Origin: a virus
Strand: one strand, 5' to 3'
Virus record (IMG/VR): IMGVR_UViG_3300042987_001940
Location: 62,001-126,000 of that record
DNA: 64,000 nt
Shown here: one piece after another, positions 45,055 to 52,704 of the stretch
Layout of the letters: each line of letters opens with the position of its first letter
How positions within the stretch are numbered: the stretch's first letter is position 1
Notes under the pieces: generated by a model
The model's database searches: none
What the model was told of the DNA's origin: nothing
The model's input: only the letters and a program-made list of their open reading frames with translations
Position numbers and translations under genes: made by a program

Positions 45055-45201
45055 TTACTTCTTTGCTGCGTCTTTTTTCGCTTCTTCTTTCTTAGCTTCA
45101 GCCTTAGGTGCTTCTTTCTTGGCTTCGTCTTTCTTAGGTGCATCAGCAGCGAAAACACTTGCAGCGAACAACATTGCGAAAATTGTAGTAATAAATTTCA
45201 T
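45055..45201 (-). CDS. Small secreted Lys/Ala/Glu-rich protein
   Basis: 48 aa. A signal peptide (KFITTIFAMLFAASVFAADA; likely cleavage after VFA) is followed by a charged low-complexity tail of KKDEAKKEAPKAEAKKEE type. It has an excellent ribosome site (AAGGAG, 7 nt before the ATG). It stands between the tmRNA coding piece and a strong terminator. The mature peptide would be a ~30-aa highly charged, probably helical periplasmic peptide. No known family; a role at the envelope is a guess. Confidence 0.65.
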   Translation of the reverse strand: MKFITTIFAMLFAASVFAADAPKKDEAKKEAPKAEAKKEEAKKDAAKK

Positions 45202-45225
45202 TTGATTCTCCTTAGTTAATAAAGT

Positions 45226-45540
45226 GGTAACTGATTCTGTTACTAGGACAGTTACCGAAACCCTAAGCAGTTTTTAGGCTGCTAATTTATAAACGCTTTC
45301 GTTTGCATTTATTAGTTTTGCTTGATTTACGGTCATCGCCTACCGTGCTGTCTGTTCCGTTACTCCTTGCCCTGTCGAAACCGGTCGTCCCCCTCAAAAA
45401 CATTCTAGTAGCCATTCAGGTTCACTTTTTTCTGTTACCCGCTTCCACGAACTAGAATCGTATATCCACTCAAGGATACTTTTCTTGCTTATGTTTTTGG
45501 TGGAGACGGTGGGAATCGAACCCACGTCCAGAACACCTTT
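45226..45540 (-). ncRNA. ssrA: Circularly permuted (two-piece) tmRNA
   Basis: In transcription order (high to low coordinate) the acceptor piece comes first: ~45540-45498 with T-arm (GTGGG TTCGATT CCCAC), 3' acceptor strand CGTCTCC, A, and encoded CCA. A ~105-nt intervening loop follows, containing AAAAACAT/ATGTTTTT and ATTCTAGT/ACTAGAAT pairings. Then the coding piece starts at 45392 with GGGGACGACCGGTTTCGACA, the hallmark tmRNA 5' end. GGGGACG pairs with CGTCTCC (7 bp, one G-U); GGAACA pairs with TGTTCT for P2. The tag frame 45306-45274 encodes ANESVYKLAA and stop. A hairpin around the stop (AGCAG/CTGCT) and an 8-bp stem (45226-45256) follow. This piece order is diagnostic for permuted tmRNA, known from alphaproteobacteria, some cyanobacteria and some betaproteobacteria. 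3' end of the coding piece is approximate. Confidence 0.92.
45274..45306 (-). other. tmRNA tag-peptide reading frame (ANESVYKLAA)
   Basis: Codons GCA AAC GAA AGC GTT TAT AAA TTA GCA GCC TAA. The AN start and LAA end are the classic features of SsrA tags recognised by ClpXP/ClpAP, with the resume codon GCA after an A-rich stretch. Read inside the tmRNA coding piece. Confidence 0.9.
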
Positions 45541-45549
45541 TACTTCACT

Positions 45550-46218
45550 TCATACAGCAATAAAATTGTTAATGTATTTATTTAATTCGTCTAAGTAATC
45601 TTTTTTCTTACGTTCAAATACTTGTGGAATCTCTTCCTCTGTTGCAATAAGAACTACTATATCATCAATACTGCGTCCTGTCAACTCCTCAAACATTTCC
45701 GAATATGCTGTGCATTGCATGAAGTAATTAAGTATATAACTCTCGTCCTTCATTTTCGTTGACGACTTATAATCAATTACCGATAATTTACCTTTCCATT
45801 CGGCAATACAATCAACACGACCAGCAATTCTTAATTTTGTGCTATAAAGTGCCTGCTCTTGACAATAGATATCACCCACATTTTCATCAATATATTTCTT
45901 CAATTGACGAAACATCATTTTGTCAAACGGCATCATTGAACGTTGTCTTAATTCGGTCAAAAATCCGTTCACATAATCTTCACACAATTTATGCAATCGC
46001 GTCCCTCTGCGACCTGCACGTTTTGTTATTTTATTGGCTTCCTCTTCACCAACAATATTACGCCATTCTTGAATACCTTCTTTGCTATATGAAGATAATA
46101 TTGTTGTTACTGATGGATATCTTTCACCATTAGGACAAACATAAACACGACCCGTATCTGTTGTTATCGCTTCAAGGTCAAAATCTAATTCAGGTAAGTT
46201 TACAAAATTGAACATCAA
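45550..46218 (-). CDS. PD-(D/E)xK RecB-like nuclease
   Basis: 222 aa. PSVTTILSSYSKEGIQEWRN with GTRLHKLCEDYVNG resembles the RecB-type exonuclease family of T4-like marine phages. The catalytic strand-turn-strand GRVDCIAEWKGKLSVIDYKS has D at GRVD and the D..xK pair IDYKSS. It may process recombination or concatemer ends. The stop is about 10 bp before the tmRNA acceptor piece, so transcript processing is needed to release the tmRNA. Overlaps the next gene by four bases. Confidence 0.75.
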   Translation of the reverse strand: MMFNFVNLPELDFDLEAITTDTGRVYVCPNGERYPSVTTILSSYSKEGIQEWRNIVGEEEANKITKRAGRRGTRLHKLCEDYVNGFLTELRQRSMMPFDKMMFRQLKKYIDENVGDIYCQEQALYSTKLRIAGRVDCIAEWKGKLSVIDYKSSTKMKDESYILNYFMQCTAYSEMFEELTGRSIDDIVVLIATEEEIPQVFERKKKDYLDELNKYINNFIAV

Positions 46219-46520
46219 GAAATCATTTTTTTAACGTGTTTTTTGATGATATCGCGTGTCTTTGATTCTTTGATAGATTTTTGTTTATGTTTTTCTGCTA
46301 ATGGACTTTGCGGATGTGCATCTGAAATTTTAGACAATACATCTTTAAAACCAGAAGGAACTTTAGCACCAGAATTAACACCAGAAACAATCATGGGACA
46401 TTCAACAATGATTTGCTCAATATCAGGATTTTCAAGCAAATAATTTTCTTTTGCTGAAATACCCATAAACATTTCAAATTGTTCTTCAGTATTTTTATTA
46501 CGAAACGTGTATGTGGGCAT
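46215..46520 (-). CDS. FmdB-like small protein lacking the zinc-ribbon cysteines
   Basis: 101 aa. MPTYTFRNKNTEEQFEMFMG followed by ISAKENYLLENPDIEQII has the length and order of FmdB-family putative regulatory proteins in phages, but the two CxxC pairs of the zinc ribbon are absent. Such cysteine-less forms occur in T4-like phages. The C-terminal tail is Lys-rich and may bind nucleic acid. Function unknown. Confidence 0.55.
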   Translation of the reverse strand: MPTYTFRNKNTEEQFEMFMGISAKENYLLENPDIEQIIVECPMIVSGVNSGAKVPSGFKDVLSKISDAHPQSPLAEKHKQKSIKESKTRDIIKKHVKKMIS

Positions 46521-47058
46521 TCTTATACCATTCAGGAATATTACGATTTTTCCAACTTGCCAAGTGAGTCTTATTGTTTATATAGTAATTTCTATATGAT
46601 GCAATTGAATCACCGTTAATCTTACAATCATCAGGCATTGCTGGTGTAGGTTGTGTAAAATGTTTTACAGGAATATTTTTAGGACATTGAAACAAAGCAT
46701 TCACAAGACCCGTAGCTTCACATTTATGGACTTTACCGTAACGATAAGTGTATTCGCGGCACAATTCGGATAGTAGAAAAGACAACCATGTATAGTTATT
46801 TGCCGATTGACGCACCCAAACAGCAGATGGGTGATTCATGTGTGTTGCTTTATACAAAATATGTTCACGGTCATCCAAAAGCGACCAGCATTTCATTTTG
46901 CGCCCAGTTTTACTGACAATTTGCATTTCAACACCATCAAGAACACGATGCGCGGTTGAAAGTAATTGACAATATTCCAAAATCATTTTAACGCAATGTT
47001 TATCGTTATGGTATTGAGCGCAAGTTTTTACATCATTATCAAGATAAAAAATATTCAT
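46498..47058 (-). CDS. Conserved phage protein (MNIFYLDND family)
   Basis: 186 aa. The opening NIFYLDNDVKTCAQYHNDKH, then CVKMILEYCQLLSTAHRVLD and MNHPSAVWVRQSANNYTWL, is a family I recognise from many T4-like phages. It has been compared with pyrimidine-dimer DNA glycosylases, with conserved His/Asp/Lys near the N-terminus, but I cannot confirm this by eye. The start overlaps the downstream FmdB-like gene by 23 bp. Confidence 0.6.
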   Translation of the reverse strand: MNIFYLDNDVKTCAQYHNDKHCVKMILEYCQLLSTAHRVLDGVEMQIVSKTGRKMKCWSLLDDREHILYKATHMNHPSAVWVRQSANNYTWLSFLLSELCREYTYRYGKVHKCEATGLVNALFQCPKNIPVKHFTQPTPAMPDDCKINGDSIASYRNYYINNKTHLASWKNRNIPEWYKNAHIHVS

Positions 47059-47060
47059 AA

Positions 47061-47333
47061 TTAATCAAAAATAGATGACCACTTTTTAAGTTTTTCAAGT
47101 TTATTTTTGGATGCTTGTTCTACATTATCGCAGTTAATATAGCCTTTGTCAATAAGCAAACCAATCATGCAAATTAAGTCACCCAATTCTTCCTCAAGAC
47201 GTTCTTTATTGTTTTGAGGAAGGTCTGGGTGACATGAATCCCATCCAAATCGAAAAATTTTAGAAATAACTTGTGTTACTTCTGCACATTCTTCCTGTGT
47301 TATAGAAAGAATTTCTTTTTCAGATTTTTTCAT
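47061..47333 (-). CDS. MazG-like NTP pyrophosphohydrolase
   Basis: 90 aa. SITQEECAEVTQVISKIFRF and NKERLEEELGDLICMIGLLI give the MazG-type ExxE ... EExxD metal-binding pattern of all-alpha NTP-PPases. T4-like marine phages often carry MazG homologues, thought to alter dNTP or alarmone pools. Overlaps the next start by ~14 bp. Confidence 0.75.
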   Translation of the reverse strand: MKKSEKEILSITQEECAEVTQVISKIFRFGWDSCHPDLPQNNKERLEEELGDLICMIGLLIDKGYINCDNVEQASKNKLEKLKKWSSIFD

Positions 47334-47556
47334 TTACAGTTAGCATCATATTCAAATAAGTATCAATCAATTTAGATTGAATCATTTCTGGAATAGATAG
47401 AAAAGGCCATTCTAAATCGAACGGACAATTAATACGCCATTTCCGTTGTTTAAGAAAGAAATCATATTCTATCAAATCTTCAGCATTTGTTGGGTCAAAA
47501 TTACGTTTTGTCCAACGATGCCTGCTAACTTTAAATGTTTTAGGGTCCAATTCCAT
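47320..47556 (-). CDS. Hypothetical protein
   Basis: 78 aa. No domain recognised; many aromatic and basic residues (SRHRWTKRNFDPTNAEDLIE; WRINCPFDLEWPFLSIPEM). Overlaps the MazG-like gene and follows the 127-aa gene by three bases, so it is part of the small-gene operon led by the promoter at 47976. Confidence 0.5.
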   Translation of the reverse strand: MELDPKTFKVSRHRWTKRNFDPTNAEDLIEYDFFLKQRKWRINCPFDLEWPFLSIPEMIQSKLIDTYLNMMLTVNEKI

Positions 47557-47559
47557 GAT

Positions 47560-47943
47560 TTATTCTTCGGTGATTTCTTCTACTTTCAATTCTTCAACGA
47601 CTTTTTCTTTTTTAGGCTTTGTGACTTTTTTAGGCTTTGCGTTCAAGTCATCCAACTTTGTGATGGTTTGTTTTGCTGCTTGAGGATAGCGTTTTTCAAA
47701 TTCAATCTTAACTTCATCAGCATTAACAAGTTGATAGGAAAGAACATTACGACCATTCTTTTGTGTTTTGATAACGCCCTTATAATCGTATTTAATTCCT
47801 AGCATATAAGCTGAAATACGATACATTTCAATTTCTTTACCCAAGAGAGTTTCAATTTGTTTGATTGCTACGGGCTGACCGTCCAACATAATGGTCAGAA
47901 TTTTATCGTGCTGTTTAAGACTACCTTTTTTAATACGAGCCAT
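47560..47943 (-). CDS. Hypothetical protein with basic C-terminal tail
   Basis: 127 aa. N-terminal half (KGSLKQHDKILTIMLDGQPV with IKQIETLLGKEIEMYRISAY) could form a small winged-helix-like unit. The C-terminal half is Lys/Glu-rich (KPKKVTKPKKEKVVEELKVE). Has its own perfect sigma70 promoter and a ribosome site (AAAAGGAAAT). Possibly an early nucleic-acid-binding protein, an inference from position and composition only. Confidence 0.55.
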   Translation of the reverse strand: MARIKKGSLKQHDKILTIMLDGQPVAIKQIETLLGKEIEMYRISAYMLGIKYDYKGVIKTQKNGRNVLSYQLVNADEVKIEFEKRYPQAAKQTITKLDDLNAKPKKVTKPKKEKVVEELKVEEITEE

Positions 47944-47975
47944 AGTATATTTCCTTTTTTGAGTTGAGATAATTC

Positions 47976-48004
47976 ATTATAACATTTTAATTACTATTTG
48001 TCAA
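47976..48004 (-). promoter_or_regulatory. Perfect sigma70 promoter (TTGACA-17-TATAAT)
   Basis: -35 TTGACA at 47999-48004, 17-bp spacer, -10 TATAAT at 47976-47981. The expected start leaves a ~25-nt leader with an AAGGAA ribosome site before the ATG at 47943. It lies in the short gap between two minus-strand genes. Confidence 0.8.
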
Positions 48005-48008
48005 GTGG

Positions 48009-48359
48009 TTAACGCCGCATATTTGCTTGGTCCTTCGCTTCTTCATCTGTAAAAATAGGAACTGCATTACTCTTATGAAGGGTACCAATACCTTTCATCT
48101 TATCACCCGTATAAAATAGAGGTGTCTTTTTTGATGTATCATGATAGTCTGTATTCACTGATGGATATGCTTTGGAATCACGTCCAGGTTCAACCCAACG
48201 AGGTTTTGGTGGAACATATACAGTAAAAGCTGGTTTTTTTGTATAAGAATAACCAACTTTATGTTTATTTAAAATTTCTTGCCAAGACGAAGCAAGTGCG
48301 CGTTTCTTGGCGTTAGGTTTACGTTTTTTAGATTTAGGAGTATTAGTGTAGATAATCAT
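48009..48359 (-). CDS. Conserved-looking basic phage protein
   Basis: 116 aa. Basic N-terminus (PKSKKRKPNAKKRALASSWQ), then VPPKPRWVEPGRDSKAYPSV with NTDYHDTSKKTPLFYTGDKM, a Pro/aromatic-rich segment. I have seen similar sequences in T4-like phages beside SWIM-type genes, but cannot name a function. Overlaps the SWIM gene by four bases. Confidence 0.55.
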   Translation of the reverse strand: MIIYTNTPKSKKRKPNAKKRALASSWQEILNKHKVGYSYTKKPAFTVYVPPKPRWVEPGRDSKAYPSVNTDYHDTSKKTPLFYTGDKMKGIGTLHKSNAVPIFTDEEAKDQANMRR

Positions 48360-48736
48360 TTTATTTTCATCTTCACGGAAGTAATATGTTTACATTTTGC
48401 ATGATATTTAAAACCAATGCAAGTGCATGAGAAATGTTTATTGTTTTGAGTAACAATATACTCACCCTTAGTTCCTGACACTTTGAATTTACGAATAGGA
48501 ACTTTGTAACCTTTGATGATTTTTACATCAGAAACATTACGTAAGGATATAATTGATATTGGATAATGAGGATTTCCCGTTTCAATACTGAAACTGTCAG
48601 ATGCAACCCATCGCTCATTTGCGACAATACGCCCTTTGTATGATTTGTATTCATACTCATCTTTCACAAAATAGTTGATATTACGAAATTTCGTAACTAC
48701 TTCAACAACCGAACCTATAGCTGGAATATTCATCAT
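48356..48736 (-). CDS. SWIM zinc-finger protein
   Basis: 126 aa. The C-terminus CTCIGFKYHAKCKHI is a SWIM motif (CxC-x(8)-CxH), used for DNA or protein binding. The N-terminal ~100 aa are beta-rich. Transcription from the promoter at 48743-48771 would start within a few bases of the ATG (M at 48736 or 48733), so the mRNA may be leaderless. Confidence 0.65.
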   Translation of the reverse strand: MMNIPAIGSVVEVVTKFRNINYFVKDEYEYKSYKGRIVANERWVASDSFSIETGNPHYPISIISLRNVSDVKIIKGYKVPIRKFKVSGTKGEYIVTQNNKHFSCTCIGFKYHAKCKHITSVKMKIK

Positions 48737-48742
48737 GATACA

Positions 48743-48771
48743 ATATTATCATGATTAATTCCGTTTGTCAA
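48743..48771 (-). promoter_or_regulatory. Sigma70-type promoter (TTGACA-17-TAATAT)
   Basis: -35 TTGACA at 48766-48771; -10 TAATAT at 48743-48748; 17-bp spacer. The start point falls at or next to the ATG of the SWIM protein. The -10 matches four of six consensus bases. Confidence 0.6.
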
Positions 48772-48810
48772 GTGCTTTTTTATTCAATAAAATCAAGCAC
48801 TTACGATTAG

Positions 48811-48978
48811 CTATTCTAGCAGTAATTTCTGTGTAGAATCGCCACGCATATCTTCCTCAAATTCAGATATTTTCAGTTTATTTAACTGAAGAATCAATTC
48901 ATTTTTATCTTCTTGCGCGGTTTCTATTTTCTTTTCTAATTCTTTTATTTGTTTTTGCAATAAGTCTTTATACGACAT
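48811..48978 (-). CDS. Small coiled-coil protein
   Basis: 55 aa. DLLQKQIKELEKKIETAQED continued by a second heptad block and a C-terminal tail (RGDSTQKLLLE). Ribosome site AGGAAG six bases before the ATG. Its start overlaps the end of the 49-aa basic gene (48968-49117), so the two are coupled. Function unknown. Confidence 0.55.
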   Translation of the reverse strand: MSYKDLLQKQIKELEKKIETAQEDKNELILQLNKLKISEFEEDMRGDSTQKLLLE

Positions 48979-49117
48979 AATCTTCCTTTTCTTCTCGCAT
49001 CAATCTCCAGGTTGATTTGTCATGATGCTTTTTATTTTTTAATTTTTCATTATCTAAGTCTTTATTTTTGCGAAACTTGGTTCTAACTGGCTTTTGATAT
49101 TTCTTACTTGTAAACAT
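48968..49117 (-). CDS. Small basic protein
   Basis: 49 aa, rich in Lys/Arg/His (TSKKYQKPVRTKFRKNKDLD; KKHHDKSTWRLMREEKEDYV). Its ATG follows the galE stop by 9 bp and its stop overlaps the coiled-coil gene, a layout that supports translation. May bind nucleic acid (composition only). Confidence 0.45.
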   Translation of the reverse strand: MFTSKKYQKPVRTKFRKNKDLDNEKLKNKKHHDKSTWRLMREEKEDYVV

Positions 49118-49126
49118 ACTTAGAAA

Positions 49127-50065
49127 TTACTCTCCTTTCGTGTGCCATTTATAGGCTGTTGATAAAATTGAACTAATATCGTGTTTTGGGTCATACCTCA
49201 AAATCTTTCTGGCAAGATAAGTATCAGCAACTAAACTGTCTGCATCACCTTGCCTTCTGGATTTTACGGTATAATCTATTTTTCTACCAATAATTTTTTC
49301 CAATTCTTGCAGCATTTGCAGAATTGAATGACCTTTGCCAGTTCCCAGATTTAATGTAATAGATGCACTACCATTATACAAATGATTTACTGCTGAAACG
49401 TGTGCATTGGCAACATCAGTTACATGAACATAATCACGAATACATGTTCCGTCTGGTGTTTTATAATCTTTACCATTGATTTCAAAATTATTTAAATTCT
49501 GAATCATTTTAGGAATTAAATGTGTTTCTGGTTCATGTGCTTCACCCATTTCTCCATCGGGGTCTGCACCAGTCAAATTAAAAAATCTAAAAATAACATA
49601 ATTCAAATTGGATGCACGAATCGCTCGTTCAGCACACAATTTACTATAACCATAAGGTGAATTATTTGTTATTTCATCTGTTTCTTTGATAGGTTCAATT
49701 TTTGCTTTATAAACAGCGGCAGTCGAAGAAAAGACAACATTCTTAACATTTTTTTCCCACATTGCGTTTAGAATGTTACATGTTCCGCCTGTATTGACTG
49801 AATAGAATTCTGTGGGTTCTTTAAAAGATATTCCTGATTCTATTCTTCCTGCTAAATGGACAACAACATCATAATCGTCCATTTGAAAAACATTTTGCAT
49901 ATCACAATAGTTTCTAACATCACCATAAATCATTTTATCAATATATGGATTTAAAGTATGTCTTTTGTGACCAAATCCTACTACCTTCCAGTCATCTTTT
50001 TTTAGTGCTTTACAAACATGTGAGCCTAGATAACCAGCGGCTCCAGTTACTAATACTGTTTTCAT
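49127..50065 (-). CDS. galE: UDP-glucose 4-epimerase-like (GalE) SDR enzyme
   Basis: 312 aa. NAD-binding GxxGxxG in TVLVTGAAGYLGSHVCKALK; VVHLAGRIESG; catalytic Ser (SSTAAVY) and YxxxK (YGYSK); FRFFNLTGADPDGEMGEAHE and HLIPKMIQNL; PDGTCIRDYVHVTDVANAHV is the GalE signature. Interconverts UDP-Glc and UDP-Gal (or a related pair) and could feed the adjacent GT2. The start overlaps the GT2 stop by four bases. Confidence 0.85.
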   Translation of the reverse strand: MKTVLVTGAAGYLGSHVCKALKKDDWKVVGFGHKRHTLNPYIDKMIYGDVRNYCDMQNVFQMDDYDVVVHLAGRIESGISFKEPTEFYSVNTGGTCNILNAMWEKNVKNVVFSSTAAVYKAKIEPIKETDEITNNSPYGYSKLCAERAIRASNLNYVIFRFFNLTGADPDGEMGEAHEPETHLIPKMIQNLNNFEINGKDYKTPDGTCIRDYVHVTDVANAHVSAVNHLYNGSASITLNLGTGKGHSILQMLQELEKIIGRKIDYTVKSRRQGDADSLVADTYLARKILRYDPKHDISSILSTAYKWHTKGE

Positions 50066-50811
50066 GATATTAAAGTTATTCCAGGTCCTATTTGTTGATT
50101 ATTCTTTAGCCAAGGGTATCCATCTTTATATTTATTTTTTTGAACTTCGTTACCTTCAATAAAAAACTTATCTGTTACCGAATTAGGATTGCCGTCTAAT
50201 CTATAACAGAGACTATATGAACCTGTGCAGTCATATGATGGAAAATACTTTTTTATGGCTTGATAAAATTGACGGTCTGCGCCCCACTGTCCATACCAAG
50301 AATGGCCAATATGGACAGCAATATCACGCCTAATAGCAAAGCTGCTGGTATCAATATGATGAGTGTTTCCATTAAAGTAAACAGGCCATTTACCAAGCGA
50401 TTCACAATTATCTTCACAAACAAAATCCCCTTTTTTATCGTATATTTTTCTTAATGAATAAGACCACTGATTACCCTCGTTAATTTTTGCAACCAACTTT
50501 TCAACATGTTCGGGGTCATACCAATTATCTTCATCTAGATAACAAATAACATCGGCATTAACTAAAAATGAACATGCAGCATAAACACGATGTCCATACC
50601 AGCCTTTGCCTATATTATCTTGAAGTGCAATAGTCTTTACTTGTTTTTTATCTTGATTTTTTACTCCCATCATCAATATCTTATTGAAATATTCTTCACC
50701 ATCAATAAAAATATAATGAACAAGATTTTCATAAGTTTGATTCTGAACACTTTGCAAACATTGTGTCAAATGTTCAGAACCAATTGTTGGTGTTACAACT
50801 GCTACTTTCAT
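50062..50811 (-). CDS. Family 2 glycosyltransferase
   Basis: 249 aa. GT-A fold: AVVTPTIGSEHLTQCLQSVQ at the N-terminus, then ADVICYLDEDNWYDPEHVEK with the DxD-type metal site (DED), WGADRQFYQAIKKYF and SYSLCYRLDGNP. Transfers a sugar from a nucleotide donor, possibly the GalE product, to DNA bases, a virion protein or a host glycan. Acceptor unknown. Overlaps the next gene by four bases. Confidence 0.78.
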   Translation of the reverse strand: MKVAVVTPTIGSEHLTQCLQSVQNQTYENLVHYIFIDGEEYFNKILMMGVKNQDKKQVKTIALQDNIGKGWYGHRVYAACSFLVNADVICYLDEDNWYDPEHVEKLVAKINEGNQWSYSLRKIYDKKGDFVCEDNCESLGKWPVYFNGNTHHIDTSSFAIRRDIAVHIGHSWYGQWGADRQFYQAIKKYFPSYDCTGSYSLCYRLDGNPNSVTDKFFIEGNEVQKNKYKDGYPWLKNNQQIGPGITLIS

Positions 50812-51248
50812 ACATTGATGCCTGGATATGCTTCCTTAATAAGAGTAGGTGTTAGAAATTTAACATCAAGATTTTTCTTGAACATTTTAACCATTAAGTC
50901 AGCTTCATCTTTATGTAAGGATTCAAGAATTACGACAAGAAGTGACTTTTGTTTTTTTGATGATAAATTAGGACTTCTCTTTGGGTGATTTTTAATGAAT
51001 CTATAAATCTTATCCATTTCCATATCAAGATATGTAAAATTCAATCCAGCAGGTTCTGGTGCTGGACGATATTGAGGTATTTCGACATCAAATTCAATAT
51101 TTTTGTTAAAAGAGAGAATTAAAAATGAACGAAACATCGGGTGGTCATATTTTTGCAATATTTCGATGCGTTCTTTTTTTGTGGTTGCTTTTGTGAAATC
51201 ATCTAAGATTTCTGAGAATAGTTTTGTAGCTGACATATTAAAATTCAT
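50808..51248 (-). CDS. Conserved T4-like phage protein (DUF6433-type)
   Basis: 146 aa. KLFSEILDDFTKATTKKERI and EILQKYDHPMFRSFLILSFN followed by IPQYRPAPEPAGLNFTYLDM fit a helical family conserved next to RNase H in T4-like marine phages. Lys-rich middle (KNHPKRSPNLSSKKQ). Function unknown; the order rnh-this gene is conserved in my recollection, not verified. Confidence 0.6.
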   Translation of the reverse strand: MNFNMSATKLFSEILDDFTKATTKKERIEILQKYDHPMFRSFLILSFNKNIEFDVEIPQYRPAPEPAGLNFTYLDMEMDKIYRFIKNHPKRSPNLSSKKQKSLLVVILESLHKDEADLMVKMFKKNLDVKFLTPTLIKEAYPGINV

Positions 51249-52086
51249 CCATAACTTGTAACAGGTTTTTCAAACGATTTGCTATCATGTAATTCATAAA
51301 TTCACTTTTGGTGTGACCCTTAGTGTTTTCATACTTATTTAGAATTCCTTGGACCAGATGTTCGGGAATTTTAGTCAAGTCAATAATAGATTCATTGCGC
51401 GAATAATTCCTAAGCATTTCTTCATTACAAAATTCTTTAGGTTCTTGATTAAGCCAATTGATAATCTTAGCTTCAGTAATTGCTTTTGAACGTTCACCTA
51501 AAACAAACACATCATCTTTCGATAAAATGTTAGGAATACCATCACCCTTATCACCACGAATGATAAGCTGTTTCAATTGCATAAAGGGCAAAGGTTCTTT
51601 GATAAATTTCTTTAGTATAGGAGAATATTGTTCAACATTTGGAAAACGTTGAAGTTGAGCAAAATCTTTATCCGAAGAAAGAATCATGATTTTTTGCGTA
51701 GATGCAAATTTCATGGTAAGTGTAGCGATAACATCATCGGCTTCACATGTTTCATAATCTATAACTTTATATGGTGAATGCTCTTTCAATTCATCACGAA
51801 TCTTGTTCAAACATTCAAAAATAGAATTCCAATCATGACCAGAAGTTTCACGTGCTTTTTTACGACTGGCTTTATAGTATTTGAAAACATCACGACGCCA
51901 ATAGTTTTTGCTATCACAAGCAATAACAATCTCAGGTCCATGAGTTTCTCTGAATTTTTTAACATATGTTCTGATTGTATTCAAAATCATATGTCTTACC
52001 AATGCTTCATCAACAGGTCCTTTTGAAGAACCGATTTGTTGCATCAGATTTGAAATAGCTACTTGATTGTAATCAAAAATAATCAT
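51238..52086 (-). CDS. rnh: RNase H / 5'-3' exonuclease (T4 Rnh)
   Basis: 282 aa (T4 Rnh 305 aa). FEN-1-like fold: IIFDYNQVAISNLMQQIG with D4, EIVIACDSKNYWRRDVFKYY, KASRKKARE, ETCEADDVIATLTMKF (acidic cluster), ILSSDKDFAQLQ and IRGDKGDGIPNIL. It removes RNA primers from Okazaki fragments. The metal-binding acidic residues all appear present. Overlaps the downstream conserved gene by 11 bp. Confidence 0.88.
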   Translation of the reverse strand: MIIFDYNQVAISNLMQQIGSSKGPVDEALVRHMILNTIRTYVKKFRETHGPEIVIACDSKNYWRRDVFKYYKASRKKARETSGHDWNSIFECLNKIRDELKEHSPYKVIDYETCEADDVIATLTMKFASTQKIMILSSDKDFAQLQRFPNVEQYSPILKKFIKEPLPFMQLKQLIIRGDKGDGIPNILSKDDVFVLGERSKAITEAKIINWLNQEPKEFCNEEMLRNYSRNESIIDLTKIPEHLVQGILNKYENTKGHTKSEFMNYMIANRLKNLLQVMDEF

Positions 52087-52108
52087 TATAAATTCACTTT
52101 ATTTTTTA

Positions 52109-52444
52109 TTAGAACTTAAATCTACTTAAATCTCTAATTATTTGAACTTGCTCACTTGGTGTAACAAATACTCTTGCCATATATTTATCTTGATATGTTG
52201 TGACATCTTGAACTTTGGTAAACAAAATATATTTGCTCTTAAACATTTCTTCGACCAAAGATGCCGTTAACTGTTTTTTTATTTCATATTCAACATTGTT
52301 TAATGTTGAGCCAGAAAATTGACTAATCTTATTAATATCAATAACATGACTTGCAGTAATCATTTCTCCTTTTATAATATAATCAGGAATTGTTGATACA
52401 TTAATACCAAAAGATTCGTTAAAATTATTAGGTATTGAAGCCAT
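52109..52444 (-). CDS. Hypothetical protein
   Basis: 111 aa. No recognised domain. Mixed alpha/beta pattern (DYIIKGEMITASHVIDINKI; NVEYEIKKQLTASLVEEMF). Start overlaps the stop of the 86-aa gene by one base. Part of the operon from 54054 to rnh. Confidence 0.5.
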   Translation of the reverse strand: MASIPNNFNESFGINVSTIPDYIIKGEMITASHVIDINKISQFSGSTLNNVEYEIKKQLTASLVEEMFKSKYILFTKVQDVTTYQDKYMARVFVTPSEQVQIIRDLSRFKF

Positions 52445-52704
52445 TATTTTCCATTTTCAAATACATCATTCACATCATCTATAAATTCTTTAATATATAA
52501 CATCGCTTCTTCGGCTTCCTCCAATGAGCATTCATAAATTGTCTGAACATCACGAACACACATTTTTTCCAAATCACTATAAGACCAATCTAAAATCTTG
52601 CCTTTTTGCCACAAAGACATAGTTTGATTTTCTTTTGTATCACCATCATGTGAACAATTCCAAAATGAATACCATTTAGAATATGACCAACGCGAATAAC
52701 TCAT
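52444..52704 (-). CDS. Conserved small phage protein (MSYSRWS type)
   Basis: 86 aa. The aromatic N-terminus MSYSRWSYSKWYSFWNCSHD is similar to a short protein family of T4-like marine phages. An acidic helical C-terminus follows (CSLEEAEEAMLYIKEFIDDV). Overlaps the 358-aa gene by four bases. Function unknown. Confidence 0.55.
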   Translation of the reverse strand: MSYSRWSYSKWYSFWNCSHDGDTKENQTMSLWQKGKILDWSYSDLEKMCVRDVQTIYECSLEEAEEAMLYIKEFIDDVNDVFENGK

